Shown here in pieces: positions 12,035 to 24,657 of a DNA stretch of 64,000 bases. This DNA is from Camarhynchus parvulus (taxonomy: Eukaryota; Chordata; Aves; Passeriformes; Thraupidae): contig NC_044584.1 of assembly GCF_901933205.1 (NCBI RefSeq), positions 16,099,001 to 16,163,000 on the forward strand, read 5' to 3'. Positions within the stretch are counted from its first letter, which is position 1. The number at the start of each line of letters is the position of its first letter. The notes under the pieces are model-generated. The model did not search any database and was not told the origin of the DNA. It saw only the letters and a list, made by a program, of their open reading frames with translations. A program made the position numbers and the translations under genes.

Positions 12035-12640
12035 ACCCCATGGCGGATTTAACTACCCATTGGACTGGGTTTTAACTACCCATGGTACAAGGTTTAATCC
12101 ACCCATTGGACTAGGGTTTTTAACTACCCATGGGACTGGGTTTATCCACCCAGTGGTTTTTAATCCACCCATGGTACGGTACTGGACTGGGTTTTAACTA
12201 CCCATGGGACTGAGGTTTAATCCACCCATTGGACTGGGTTTTAACTACCCATGGTACAAGGTTTAATCCATCCATTGGACTGGGTTTTAACTACCCATGG
12301 TACAAGGTTTAATCCATCCATTGGACTGGGTTTTAACTACCCATGGTACAAGGTTTAATCCACCCATTGGACTGGGTTTTAACTACCCATGGTACAAGGT
12401 TTAATCCACCCATTGGACTGGGGTTTTAACTACCCATGGGACTGAGGTTTAATCCACCCATTGGACTGGGTTTTAACTACCCATGGTACAAGGTTTAATC
12501 CACCCATTGGACTGGGGTTTTAACTACCCATGGGACTGAGGTTTAATCCACCCATTGGACTGGGTTTTAACTACCCATGGTACAAGGTTTAATCCACCCA
12601 TTGGACTGGGGTTTTAACTACCCATGGGACTGAGGTTTAT
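12035..12640 (+). repeat. 46-bp minisatellite with 94-bp higher-order repeat
   Basis: About 600 bp consists of roughly 13 copies of a 46-bp unit with two halves: GGACTGGGTTTTAACTACCC plus ATGG, then TACAAGGTTTAATCCACC plus CATT. Each unit carries a CCATGG palindrome and an in-frame TAA, so the array is not coding. The first 150 bp is irregular, with partial and rearranged units. From about 12,230 the 46-mers are regular. From about 12,363 they alternate with a 48-bp variant that has an extra G and GGGACTGAGG in place of GGTACAAGG, giving a 94-bp higher-order period that repeats three times (TACAAGG at 12,393, 12,487 and 12,581). Near identity between copies indicates recent unequal exchange. 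Confidence 0.95.
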
Positions 12641-14267
12641 CTACATGCTAAACTAGTTTTTACTGCAGAGATCATAGTTCAACCTTTAACCAGGATGTCT
12701 GTGGAAGAGCACAGCAGAAGAATCAGCTCAAACGCCAGAATATTCTAAAGGATTTTACTGCAACAAGCAAAAATTTAAAGAGCAAAGGACTAGGGGGAAC
12801 AGCACAGTACCCACTGTGCATGTGGAATAATAATCATGTTAAAAACTATGGAATTGTCCATCCCCCAGTGAAGATCTTGTTTGATTATCATCTTCCATCA
12901 CTGATATGAATGCAAGCCTGCCTGCATCCCTAATTTAGGGTTTATTCAAGCAAATGCATCTTTAAGAGACTTTGTATTTGTCACTTGTACCTCCAATTGC
13001 TGCTTCAATACTCAGAATCAGTTTAGTAAGTCTCAGTGCCATAGTCTCATTTTGTTTGGAGACACATAAATTAAATAACGAGCCTTTTTTTCTTTATAAA
13101 CAGCATAATCAGCACTGGATAAAATATTTGTTATTCCTACTATAAATTTCGACATGATAATATAGATCTCTTAGATATTAAAGCAAAATACTTGTCCTGC
13201 CAAGTATAAGAGTTGAAATACCATCTTTTCACTACAAAATGTGGCAGAAATAGTCTAGAAGTAGTTAATTCAATGCAGATCAAGTCCTTAGGTGCAAGAT
13301 GATGTTAATAATTACAGGAAAAATTAGATATAGTTGCATTTAAACAAGTGCCACATGAAACACGCTTGACCATCTGGTAAAACTGTCTTAGGGTAGGATG
13401 CTGGCAGATATTGCATAATCATCTGCATATGACAGATAATTTTAGGCAAATCTAAATTAAAAAAATGTTCTCATACTTCCTAAGAAAAAAAAATTAAACT
13501 GCTTTTCAAACTTGATAAATATCTAAAGTTATTTAATATTAATACTGTATGAATTCCATATAAAACTAACACGCTATGGGCACAAAAAAGAAGAACAGTA
13601 CTTTTTTTTTTTAACTGTTTTCTGGGTGTTTTGAACCACAAATTGTTCTGCATAGAGTTTCCCTTGTATTTTGTTCCTCCAAACATTTTCAAAGTAGTGA
13701 CTTAGAAAAAGTTAGCACAAAAAAACCCATTATTGTGCTACTCAAGCACTCTGCAGTACAAGGACTATTTTCTCACATAGCTTAATGATCTGGGACTTGA
13801 GAGATTTGGAATTCCTCTGGAAAGGTTTTCTGAAACAGAAAAATATCCACAATTGGTAAAGGTTGACCTTGCAGAGCAGGTGGTGAAGTTTCCCAATTTA
13901 CACGGAAATCTGTGCAGTCATATCTCATTTAACTGTGTTGATTTACAATTCATTATTTAAACAGTGGACAAAAAAAAAAGTGCACTACAACAAAATGTTA
14001 TCAGTACTGAAGGTCATTCTCTAAATAATACAATGAAACATGTTTCCTAAAGCCAACTACTACCAAAAAAAAAAAAGAGGAGAAAGAAAAAAAACCCCAA
14101 AAATTAATTGAAGGTCTAACAAAACAAATATTGTCATTGAAGACAATTGAATTTTATAGTACTTATTCTAAACACAATATGGAATTAAAATTGACTGAAG
14201 GGATTTGATTCTCCTTAAATACATTGGAACAGCTGAGAAGGAATAGAAAGCCTGTTAAACAAGTTAC

Positions 14268-14312
14268 AAAAAAAAAAAAAAAAAAAAAAAAAAGAAAAAG
14301 GAAAAGAAAAAG
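14268..14312 (+). repeat. A26 run followed by (GAAAA)-type repeat
   Basis: Twenty-six A residues at 14,268-14,293 grade into G-interrupted A runs. It could be a decayed retroposon tail, but the 200 bp upstream shows no recognisable retrocopy, so I call it only a simple repeat. Confidence 0.85.
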
Positions 14313-15800
14313 AACAGCCCTTCAGGAGTGGATGATCTGGAAGGAAGGACATCATTTGTTTGTGCAGCCAGCCAGGCTGGAGTGCCACAGCACCTTCAAT
14401 TATGCAGCTGCCCTGGGGAATTAATGTTTATGACTGAGGTGGGAGGGAGCATCCTGAGGGCTCCACACCCTACTCACAGTAGGGTCAACCTTCAACCTGA
14501 AGCAAGTTGCTCTCCACGTTGTTCTGGGAGGTTCTGGTGATGCCCTGGCCTCCCCCTGCTCCCACCCAGCCAGGATCCCCTGGGTCACACCTCTGGCCCC
14601 TGGGCTTTGCTGTACTCCCTGGTGCAGTATTTTACATTTACTGCAGCAGAAGCAGCTCCCCTTTTGGTGGCTACTGATTCTAAGCAGTGGTTGTAATCTT
14701 TTTAAACAAATGCTGTGTGGATAGAAGCAAATCCATGACCCAACATATTTTTCTGTATGACCTAACACGGCTCAGTTTTCAGTTGTTCCACATACAGGTC
14801 TAAAACACCACTGAATCACTACAGAGCTCAAAGCAACTGGCACTTATCCCACCAAATATAAGCACCTTGATGAGGTAAACTCATCACCAATCCAGTGTCC
14901 ATGCTAAGTTTCTTTTCACATCCTCTCTTCTATAATTTCACCACACCATTCATTTGGTGCTCTGACTATCACTTTCAAACCATCCACAAGGTCAGGAGCA
15001 GTGAGAGCCCCTCAAGGACAGTGACTTCTCTGCAGCTCAAAACACATCACACCTTGTTTCCTCTGAAGGAGAACAGTTCTCTTCAGCAGCTTCTGTTTCT
15101 GAAGGGAATATTATCATAGAATCTAATTTGAGAGTGTCATCATGAACACAGCCCCTTTTACAGCCCTGCTGCATTGCAAAGGCATCAGCAAGCACTTCTG
15201 GCCTAAGAACATCTGGAATAACTCCTGGGCTGTGCCCAACACTGAATACAACCCTGGAAAAGAGTTTCAAAGGATTTGAATTGTCATTTGTCTTCTGTGA
15301 TGCCCCCAAAACGGCCTGAACATTCACTTCCACAGAGAAATGCTGTAACTACCAAGAGATCCATGTGTTCTCTGCTTCTCAGCATCCAGGAAGGATGGAT
15401 GGCATAAAGCACAGATGTACTTCACTGGTATCCATTAGGGATCAGATCCATCATGAGTTTATTCCCAACTTTCCCAGATGGATTTTTGATTGCTATTGTT
15501 TGCCTAAAAGGTAAAAGCAAAGTGGAGAATCTGATACTGAAGAATCTCTACAGGGAATGCATTGCAAACACCATCGTAAAGCCTTCAGACAAAATGATAA
15601 TTTTGTTGCAAAGTGAAATATATAATAGGATGAAATATAAAAAACAGATGAAAAAAATAAGGGGAGGATAGATTCAAGGAGGGAAAGGAATCACAGAGAA
15701 TATTAGAATTGATGTAACTGGATTGTATCATGCAGGCTGTGCAGGGAGAATAGAGGGATGAAAACATGACTCAAACAAAATTGCTTCAGTACCATGCAGT

Positions 15801-15900
15801 ATTTAGATAAAAATATATAAATATTAATAAAATATTTATATATTTGAAAATATATAAAGATATCAATATATAAAAATATTTTGATAAAAAATATATAAAA
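15801..15900 (+). repeat. AT-rich low-complexity tract
   Basis: About 100 bp made almost only of A and T in ATATATAAATATT-type words, with several short inverted repeats. No specific element is recognisable. Confidence 0.8.
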
Positions 15901-18157
15901 TGGCTTAAAAGAAATTTTTAAAAGTTTGGGGAAAAATGAGATAAAGAAACTTTCAAAAGAGTCGAGGGTCATGTCCCCAGAAGAATGTATCACAGCATCA
16001 GCAGCAGAGCTGGCTATTAGTGCAAACAAGTCAGTAAAGAAATTTCAAGTTCAGCATCATGAATGAGTGTAATGAAACCCAATCAGTGGAAAGGCAAATA
16101 ACTCCAAGCAACAGCTTTGGTACTGCAATTTCCCCTTGGATAATTTTACTGCAAAGAACAACTTAATTCCTCCTCATAATGACTACCCATTAGCCCAACA
16201 GCTATTGCTACTGTCACCTATGAAAACTCTGCTGTGCCAGACAGAATTCCAAAAGTATTCCTTACAAACAACACAATCACTTCTTTCATCACAGAATTAG
16301 AGGTATGAGCTACAAAAATTAAGACAACTTTCTGCCACATTCAGTCAATCCCCATCCTCCCCACACTATTATCCAAGGAGAAGACAGTCCAATCAAATAA
16401 CAGCAGGAAATCCTAAGCTGTGGGATGGATTTCAGTCACCTCACTACAACCAGCGTGGGTGCAGCCTTTGCACGTTCATTAACGATGATTATGTCATTAA
16501 TAATGATTCTCATTAATGATCACTGCTGCAGCCCTGCCCAGGCTCATCCTTGGGTGCCACATCCTGCTCATGGCTCATGTCTGTCTCTATCAGAGCTTCA
16601 AAATTTTGGGTGCCCCATCTGTGGGATCTTCATTTCTGTTTGTCCAGGAATGAAACAATGAGGCAAATAGAATTAATTTCCTCCTCTCCTGGTCCAAAAC
16701 TCTCTCAGGAAAGTGCATCTTTCAGGTATAGACAACAAGGCAGCTTCACCAGAGAAATCTCAACTCTGCCACTGGTTCTAATTTGGGGAGGTGGGTGCTG
16801 CTTGTTTGCTTTTTGTTCATGTTTAGAATTTCACTATTATTTACCCCAAAGAAGAGAGATAAAAAGATGCAGAGTAAGATACTTATAAAGCCAAAAGTCA
16901 TATTTTCCCCCTTCCTCCACTACACCTTCAGCCAACATAAACACAGCAAGTGAGGTATCTGAAACCCTAAAAAGAAAAATCAGTTTTAATAGTTTTAGGT
17001 GGAGGTTACAGATCCAGATGAAAGCTCCATTTTGTGTTCACTGACCATGGTTCCTTCCCATCAATGAAACTGCATCATCTCCCAACCTGCAGCTTAGTTT
17101 AGGCCCAATATTGTTCTGAATAGAGACATGTAAAATCATGTCTTAACTGACAACTTAGGCAATGAGAATCAATAAAAGGGAAAACGATGCTGTCATGAAT
17201 GCATCAGTTACCAGTGAGTGCATCTGAAAAGGTCCTGCCCAAAACTAATGGGAAAAAAATAACAAAGCCAGAAGTCTCAGCACCACACACTTTGAGCCTG
17301 AGTTATCTTCCTCCTCTGGGCATTTTGCAAGCAGTGCTCAAACTTGTGGCAGTGGCTGCTGTTTATTAGTGCCCAGGGTTTTGCATGCAGATTGCTGGAG
17401 ACACTTTTTAATTTATCATGATGCAATAATGCATAAGCCTGTTCTAACAGTGATTCATAGCTTTTTAATTTCTACTCAGCTAATGTCACAAATTTGAGGT
17501 TTTCAGCCCTTTTGAGGTTAGCTCCTGCAGTGTCAGATCCTAAAGCAGTTATTCTGATTTAGCAAAGCAGGTCACTGTCACCTCAGTGCCTTCCTTTGAT
17601 TCCACCATCTTGTCTTTTATTTAATGACTGCTAAAGTGGGAGGACTCATCATGCATTCAGTGCAAATTCCTCACACCAAACTCTCTGCAGTACAATGCAC
17701 CTGAATTTGTACTTTCCATGAGAATTAAAATAAAAAAATATTCCTAGTTTTTAAGTAAATGCTGTTGTTTGTGTGATTCATCTTTATATCAGGTTTGAAT
17801 GTCAGTTATGTTTTGGGTAAAATTTAATCTGTATATGAAAGTATTTTTCCTAATAACAAGATAATGAGCTAAAAGGCCAAGTAAATGCTATTTACTACAG
17901 CAAAGACAGAAAGATCAACAGCAAGATGTTGGGAAAGGACTTCTTTTGTTCAGTGCACTCAAACTACTTTTTCTTTTACAGTTCCACTATTCCAAACATA
18001 TTGGTTCTTTCCAAAACACTGCATTGATTGGTGCCCCTCTTCTAAAGCAAAGCTGATTTTAACAGACTGTTTGACAGTTGCTCACAAATGTATCTGCAAT
18101 TAATTCCATTAGGACATCACCCACTGACTATGATACACCTTTACTGTCACTAGGATA

Positions 18158-18203
18158 TCAAATACATTGAAACAGAAATACAAACATTCAAATACATTGA
18201 AAC
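18158..18203 (+). repeat. 30-bp tandem duplication
   Basis: TCAAATACATTGAAAC at 18,158 recurs at 18,188, with related spacing sequence, giving a 30-bp period and about 1.5 copies. Confidence 0.7.
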
Positions 18204-19619
18204 TCTTCTACAAAGCTGGAGGCTCTGTGCTCCATGAGTTCTTTTTATGGACAGCAGAAAGATTTATTTCACTTGACCAGTGCTGTCCTTCCACTTGTTT
18301 GGGGAACCACAGGGTTAAAGTCTTCTACAGCCACCTGTGCCCTCAGCAGCTTTCAGGATTCACATTTCCACTTCTTGTTCAGGACACAAACACTTCATAA
18401 CCTCACACAGCTCCTCTGCCTCTTTTCACCTCTCCCCTTCGCCACAGCCCCAGTTACTCAGGTTATTGTTGCTTTATCTAACTGTGATACAGTACACTAC
18501 AAATATTCAACACCACAGCCACTCCAAGCACATTTATGACCTTAAATACCTTTCTGGGAAATTTCTACCCACCTGTCTCATTAAAATAAAAGTATTGGTT
18601 CAGGTTATCCTAACCCAATGCATTACACTTGACACACTGACAAGGACTGGGATTGATGTCATGTTTGCCAGGGCAGGGGTGCTTTTCTTTGGCACAGCAT
18701 TATTATTATTTCTGCAGGCTGCTGAGACTCCTGCAGATGGATGTTGTGGAACAGGCACACCCTGCCCTGGCAGTGCCAGAGCCAGACAATCCCTGCTGAA
18801 TGGGAGCCTGGCTCCTCAGCCTTCACTTGAGAACAGCAATGATCATTGTGGGAAATACATTGCTTTTGCATCCAGGTATGTTTGAAATACAATTTTTGAC
18901 CCAGCAAGCAACATTTCCAATTTCCCAATTCTATTTGCAAAGGTACTATGCTGCCATGAACGTCAAAATATTTCACATTACCCAAAACTTATTCAGAACT
19001 ACATCTTCTCTAAGCAAAGTGACATCTTCACCTTTTTCTTGCCAATAGCCATTTAAAAAAAGAGAGAAAAATCTAAAAACAAAGTCAGAAATACAAGAAA
19101 CTATAGAAGATAAAAAAAATAATCAAGTATCATCTCAGGAGAAACTAATAATCAGCTGTGAAACAGATTCACCATTAATTTATCTGAATTGACTACATAG
19201 CATAAGGTTCAAATCTGGGACACAATAGAAACTGGGACATTATAATCATTATTTAACCTAGATTCTGTAAATTCACCTCAGACCATTTCACTTTTTCCTT
19301 AACAGCCAATACTCAATGACCTGCCACAGGATGCAGACAGAAAATGTTTTGAAAATGGTTTTGTATTTTCTGCTTGGAGGCACGTAGTGCCACCAAGGCT
19401 GGCAGAGAAGAAAACTGCAGCAATGTCTAGAGAGGGCTTGATGGGCACAGAAATGTTGGGATATAAAAGTTTAAATAGCACATGAAGAAAAGCTTTGCTG
19501 TCAATACCTTACTAGAAATAGAAAGCAATATTCAAAATAATCTTGCGGTAGTTTATTGAAAGAACATCGTCTGCTTATGTGAGAGCAAGAAAGTTACCCC
19601 ACTGCAGCTGAAAAAATAG

Positions 19620-19649
19620 ATGATAATAGATGATGATGATGATAATAAT
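19620..19649 (+). repeat. Imperfect (ATG/ATA)n microsatellite
   Basis: GATGATGATGATAATAATGG-type triplets make a short imperfect microsatellite. Its apparent poly-Asp frame is incidental. Confidence 0.75.
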
Positions 19650-21150
19650 GGAACCCAATTATTAGAGAATCACAGACAAAATTCTAGTTCACAGGCACTT
19701 AAGGAGAACCCAACCAGGATTTGGCCATGCTCATTATCTCATATCAGTACCTCAGAAGATGTGGCAGAGATGTCTAAACTGAAATGTGCAGTCACACATA
19801 TATAAGTGACCCCTCTCACAGGAAAACTGGCACCCTCTTAGCCAAGAATCATCCAACAGAAACGCTTAACACTGTAAATACTTCTAATTATCACAATGTG
19901 CCTTGGGAAGTTTAGTGTCAGCACCAGTGCAAGGTTTTTACTGCTTCAGAACAAATCATTTTCTGTTGTTTACTAGCAAAAATCCCAAAGTTGTATAGCT
20001 CCTGAGCACTGCAGGAAGCAGCTGGATATTTTGCATAATTTTTTGAGAGATAGCCAAGCACAAAGTTCTTAAACCTTCCTGGTAGTAACAACTCTGGTGA
20101 GCCAGGGCTGCTTGTGGTGGTGCTGCTGCCCCTGGGGCAGGTGGCCTTCCCTGTCCCTCCTCCCCGAGTTCCCTGTGCCCTCTCCAGACAGCTCTTGTGA
20201 CCTTGCAGTCACTGTGCATTCACAGCTCTCTCCTGAAGCACCCATCAATCATCTAATTAAAGTCTTTTACTCCCACTTTAGGACTCTAGCCAGGTTGAGA
20301 CATATGTTACTCAAGCATTTTGCTGAGGCATTAATTCAGTGCAGAGTTTTGTTTGCCTCATTTCTTTGACCAGCTATTGCATTTTTAACACTTTCTGAGC
20401 ACAGACCTGGACAATTAGAGCCCTTGACAATGAAGTTTTCCTATTATATTTCCCTCATATTAATCAAAGGCAGAGATTTATCAGCTAGTTTAAGGGTCTG
20501 GATGTTGGATTGCTGTCCTAATTCATCTCTGCTTTGATTATGCCCTTGTCTATCAGCTCATAATTAATTTTTATAGTGATTATCATCAGCTGTTCTGCTC
20601 CACAGATGCAAAAGGGGCAGGAAGGCTCCTAAGGAAAGGCCAAGCTGCTGCAGGGCCACCTCTGGCACCAGCCACATGTTCTGGGACAAATCACATGGCA
20701 CACCTGAGTGCTGAGCGAGGATCAGGGGCATCATCCACCAAAATTCCAAAACACAGCAGTGAACACACAGAGATTTCACAGCCCCAGAAAAGCAGAGCTG
20801 AGTGATGATGGATCCAAGCTCAGGGTTCACTGAGAGTCAGCTGGAAGTGAGGCCAGAGGTAGCAGCAGTGGATTCAGGCACAGCCAGGTGTCAGAGGTGT
20901 CACACTGACAGGGTAAGGCAGCTCAGAGTACAGACAAGACTGTTGTGTAATACATCTATGCTGAAATACAGCAAGGGAATCAACACAAAAACCCCTATTA
21001 GATCGTGACCTGAAATCTGCTCTTAATTACACCAAACCAGCTAACAATGATCTGCAAACATGAGCAAGTTCCCACAATCATATAACCAGCAAAAGTATTG
21101 CTTAATACATATCCTCAAACATGACACAGGCATTTCAAATCAATAAAGGG

Positions 21151-21180
21151 ATAATAATAATAATAATTATTATTATTATT
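21151..21180 (+). repeat. (ATA)n-(ATT)n near-palindromic microsatellite
   Basis: Five ATA triplets run directly into five ATT triplets, giving a 30-bp near-perfect inverted repeat with almost no spacer. It can fold into a hairpin or cruciform and may be a phase switch between complementary microsatellites. Confidence 0.9.
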
Positions 21181-23780
21181 GCCATCTGCGTTTCTCAAAT
21201 GGACTAAACCAATAATTATTTAAAACAAGTGTGTAATCAAACTATTATACTCTATTTTTAAACTGTTTTTTCTTGACCAATACACATAACCTGCTACTGT
21301 TCATGCATAAAAATAAATTACTTTTAATTGTACAGCAGGTGAGCACTACGTGACTTTTTCCAATCTGTGCCTTGAAGTAAGTTCATGAGCCAACACTGTG
21401 GAACAAAGCACCAGAGGAAACCAATCTTTACAATTCTCTGGTATATCAGTTCACCTTGTGTTTACATAGCCCTTCTTCCTAAAATTGCCACTTTAAAACC
21501 TTAGTATCAGAGTGAAAAAAGAAGGGACGGCTGCTACATTTACACTGAGGAAGTCACACATAAAATACTATTTTATGGTTTGTAAAACCAAACTAAACAA
21601 GCAATCCTGAGTGACTTTACCAAAGGGTGCTGAAGACAAGGACAAAAAGGCTCGCTGGGAATCCAGTTCACACTGGCAGGAAATCAATACTTCAGGCATT
21701 GACAAGACACAAACACAATGGAAAACATTCTGACAAAGACAGGGAGCTATAAAGAATCCATGTTTCATACTTAAACCTCACGGCACCTTAAGGTTTTCTC
21801 CAGAGCAACTCAATAAAATCCCCCTTTTTTTTTTCCTCACTTTCTGACCTAAAATTTAGAAGCAGCAGCATTAAATGCAGGGATAAATGGCAGGGTCTGT
21901 GGAACTGAAGTTCCAGCTTTGAGATGAGCATGAATTTTGGGTTTGCCTTATCACCATGGTGCAGGCAGATGTCAGAGCTGTGCCCATGTCCACCCCTCCC
22001 TGTCCCCCTCTCCAGGAGGATTAAAAGAACTCAGCAAGGATGGAGAGAGTCCCAGCCCAGCCCTGCTGTCCCAGGGCCACCTGCCCAGGAGATCTCACCT
22101 GCTGCTCAGACTTGTCATCCTCACTGGATTCCCCCCATGGCATTAAAACATGCGGGGATCCCATCCCTCAGTGGGGGGCCCTTGGGGCTTTATCCTGTTA
22201 AAATGTTAATGTGACAGCTTTTTCTCACCTTCTCTTTGCTGCTGTAACAATGAATTCCGCTCTGCAATGGCCTGCAAGAGTTCCTGCTTAAGTTCATCAA
22301 GTGGCCACCACTCCAATGTTACATTGAAATAATGTTTTACGCTTACAATAAAATATCCACTCAACCCCATACTTTACTTGGTGGCAAACACTGCTGCAAA
22401 CAGCCTAAAACTCTGCAGATTTTGACATATTAATGCTAAAAGTGAACAGAGCCCAAGAAGAATTTCACATAGGCACATTGAATCCCAGCCCTCCCCACCT
22501 AACCAAGGTGCAGTCATTTTCTTGGGTTTTTATTATTTTTCTAAGGTCATGATTTCCATGATAATATTCCAACAGGATATGATGAGAGTGCCACATGCTG
22601 AGTTACTGAAGAATCACATCTTCAGAAGACAGAAATTTGTATTGGACACTCGAAACTAAGCAATAGACGAGAAACAGAAACGGAATTTTATAACTAAACA
22701 AAAAATTATATGGATATAACAAGTTCAGTTCTTAATCATCAACATCTCTTTGAAGAGATTTTGAATCCATTCTGTAATGCATCATAAGCTGGCAAAAAGG
22801 AAAAAAGAACCAAAAAGAGATTTTTAATGAACATGCACAGTGAAGTCTTCTTGTCCCAAATATGGGCAGTTTGGAGGTATATACAGTTTTATGTCTGTGT
22901 GTGCATGCTGCTTCTTTCCCTTATTCTAGAAAAGGGTATCAGACAGGAGCAGTAAGTACCCTGCTTTCTGGAAAACTGTGATTGGATTAATTTCTTTCCT
23001 GTATTAGCAGCTACGTCTGAAAATTATAAACCTGTCAAAACATGACCATTTCTAAAAGTATCATTATAATAAATATAAATCTTAATTCCTCATATAATGT
23101 ACTCTACTTTTGCACAGCTCAGTTTGTCTTATGGCAAGCCCTCTTGATCATCCAAGAAAGTGCTTTCAAGAGAACCTACAATTAACATGGGCCTATCTAA
23201 TTAATAGAGAACATGGCATTATTGTGCAATAATCCCTGACAAATTGATCATTATCAATAGCTAACGACTACTTTGTTAACTAATTGCCCCGGGGCAGAAG
23301 CGTGTCTGGGGAGAGATGCACTTTGTAAGGAAGGTAACAGCTATTAAGAGCCATAAAGTTTGTGCTGGGAGGTGCTCCAGGCATTATAAATCCCCCAAAT
23401 GCTCCTGGTAATGATTCCTAGTGAAGAAAGGCAGGGGCGCTCCCCGAGGCAGGAATGCCTTGTGCAGAGAACAATTCTCCACTGCTGCCCAGAGCGCACG
23501 GGCTGCACAATTAGAATGAGGAATGCAGCCCATTACACGGGATAGGGAGAGCTTTCCTAGGAAAAACAACCCCATTACACATGCTAAAGAGCCTCGAGAA
23601 GGAGCCAGACTTAAGCAAAAGCTGCAGTGTGGAACTGATGAATATATTCACTTCGTATCTTTAGTGAACCCCAACACAGCCCAGTTAACCATGCTGCGGA
23701 GCCAGGGTGCCACACCTGGCTTGGATTTGGGGTCAGCATCTCCTGCCAGCCATTCCAGGCGTTAAAAATAGGTTAGAAAC
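21181..23780. other. Spacer, possible regulatory stretch near 22,950-23,330
   Basis: No exon or mobile element is recognised. The part 22,950-23,330 is non-repetitive and contains a cluster of homeodomain-type TAAT cores (CTAATTAATAG, AACTAATTG) and ATTGTGCAATAATCC. It could be a conserved noncoding element, which only alignment to other birds can show. Confidence 0.4.
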
Positions 23781-24100
23781 TGTTGTAAAATGGTTGAGAG
23801 ATCATTAAGCATGTACTGTTATTTTGTCCTTATCACAAAAGCTCCATACCTCCTTTATGTTTCTCATGGGCAGCTCCTCAGAGCACTGTCTCTTTCCTCT
23901 TCACAAAGCAGCCAACTGACTCCAGTTCCCGTCTCAAGCAGCCACCTCACTCTTCTATAGCACTCTTCTCAATGCTTACAGCTGCGGCCTGTTAAAGTCA
24001 GGCCTGTTCCTAATCTTTGATAATTGGCCCAGCTGCAACTCTTTAGGGCTAAGATTACTTTCTACACTATCTTTATTGTCTTATATTCTATCCCCCTACA
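23781..24100 (-). mobile_element. Solo LTR, minus orientation
   Basis: The 320-bp element reads on the minus strand from TGTAGGGGGATAG to TTTTACAACA, with short TGT...ACA inverted ends. On minus it carries a TATA-like CTATAGAAGAG (plus strand near 23,950) and a weak polyadenylation signal (ACATAAAGG) further downstream, in the right order for U3-R-U5. The sequence resembles an LTR I recall from songbirds. I see no exact flanking duplication (left AGAAAC, right CTGTTA), perhaps because the next LTR begins one base away at 24,102. No internal viral sequence is adjacent. Confidence 0.7.
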
Positions 24101-24249
24101 CTGTTAGTTTGGTTATTATATTGTAAAAAGGGTTGAAATGGTAGTTGTAAGAAATAACGTACTCAAGGTACCATAACACACCTCAGTAAAGTGCACCATC
24201 CCCTGGCCTGCACAGAACTGTAATGGCCAATCAAGCGCCTTCAACCCTC

Positions 24250-24310
24250 ATGCAAATGAAGGATCCAAAAAGAAACCAATCCAAAGAGACAAAAAACAGG
24301 ATAAAAAGGG
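24250..24310 (+). promoter_or_regulatory. LTR core promoter: octamer, CCAAT, TATA
   Basis: ATGCAAAT (an Oct-factor site), CCAAT and ATAAAAAGG sit at spacings normal for an RNA polymerase II promoter, within the U3 of the plus-strand LTR. If active it would start transcription rightward near 24,330. No downstream gene is visible nearby. Confidence 0.55.
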
Positions 24311-24445
24311 GCTTTTGACCTACTGAATGTGTGCTGCTCCACGGGGCCATCTCTGCTGAGCAGCCCCAGCGCCGCGCTGCCCCATCCTCGATGGGAACGC
24401 TCCTGCTCAGCCCAGGCCCCCTTGGTTTGGGCTTTTCTTTTTTAT

Positions 24446-24451
24446 AATAAA
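24446..24451 (+). terminator. LTR polyadenylation signal AATAAA
   Basis: AATAAA lies in the R-like part of the LTR, followed by a short T/G-containing stretch. Confidence 0.6.
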
Positions 24452-24496
24452 TGCTGAAATCACTTTAGCACCGGGAGCCTGCTCTTGTTTTTAACA

Positions 24497-24657
24497 CCAG
24501 GGATGCTGCCAGGTGACTCTGATAACATCCCTGGATCCCAGCAGGGAAAAGAGCAGCAGACCCCACAGCACCATGCCTGGAGCAGTCAGGGAGCTGCAAG
24601 ACACGAGTCTGAATCCCAAACTTCAGTGGGTATAGAAGAACAGGGCATCCCCAACGA
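24497..24657. other. Unclassified segment between two LTRs
   Basis: About 160 bp separates the plus-strand LTR from the minus-strand LTR remnant. It could be part of the flanking provirus, such as leader sequence, or host DNA. It lacks the AT-rich character of the spacer and opens short frames on both strands. I cannot assign it. Confidence 0.4.

Larger units (their letters stand above)
12641..21150. other. Long spacer, possible conserved noncoding stretches
   Basis: No gene is recognisable. Simple repeats are annotated separately. Two parts read like slowly evolving regulatory DNA because they are non-repetitive and dense in TAAT and ATGCAAT-type words: 17,330-17,640 and 20,380-20,600. This is an impression of composition, not evidence of conservation. 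An open frame at 15,037-15,333 on minus (98 codons) has an unusually mixed amino-acid composition, but it begins without ATG and matches nothing I know. Confidence 0.45.
24102..24496 (+). mobile_element. ERVK-like LTR with intact-looking promoter
   Basis: The 395-bp element runs from TGTTAGTTTGG to TTTTTAACA. In promoter order it shows a perfect octamer ATGCAAAT (24,250-24,257), a CCAAT box (AACCAATCC near 24,275), a TATA box (ATAAAAAGGG, 24,301-24,310), a GC-rich leader and AATAAA (24,446-24,451) about 45 bp from the 3' end. That layout is typical of an ERVK-type LTR and sets the plus strand. No primer-binding site or gag follows; the next recognised sequence is another LTR, so it looks like a solo or rearranged copy. 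Exact duplicated flanks are not evident. The left boundary is the TG just after the minus-strand LTR and is my best choice. Confidence 0.8.

Noticed and set aside
12035..12640. Tandem array considered as a CRISPR array
   Set aside because: Units are contiguous with no unique spacers and the genome is vertebrate; it is a minisatellite.
14268..14312. Poly-A run as the tail of a processed pseudogene
   Set aside because: No upstream retrocopy or flanking duplication is visible.
15037..15333. Minus-strand 98-codon frame with protein-like composition
   Set aside because: It starts without ATG, is preceded closely by a stop, has no good polypyrimidine tract for an acceptor, and matches nothing I know. 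It could be a decayed retrocopy, but I cannot support that.
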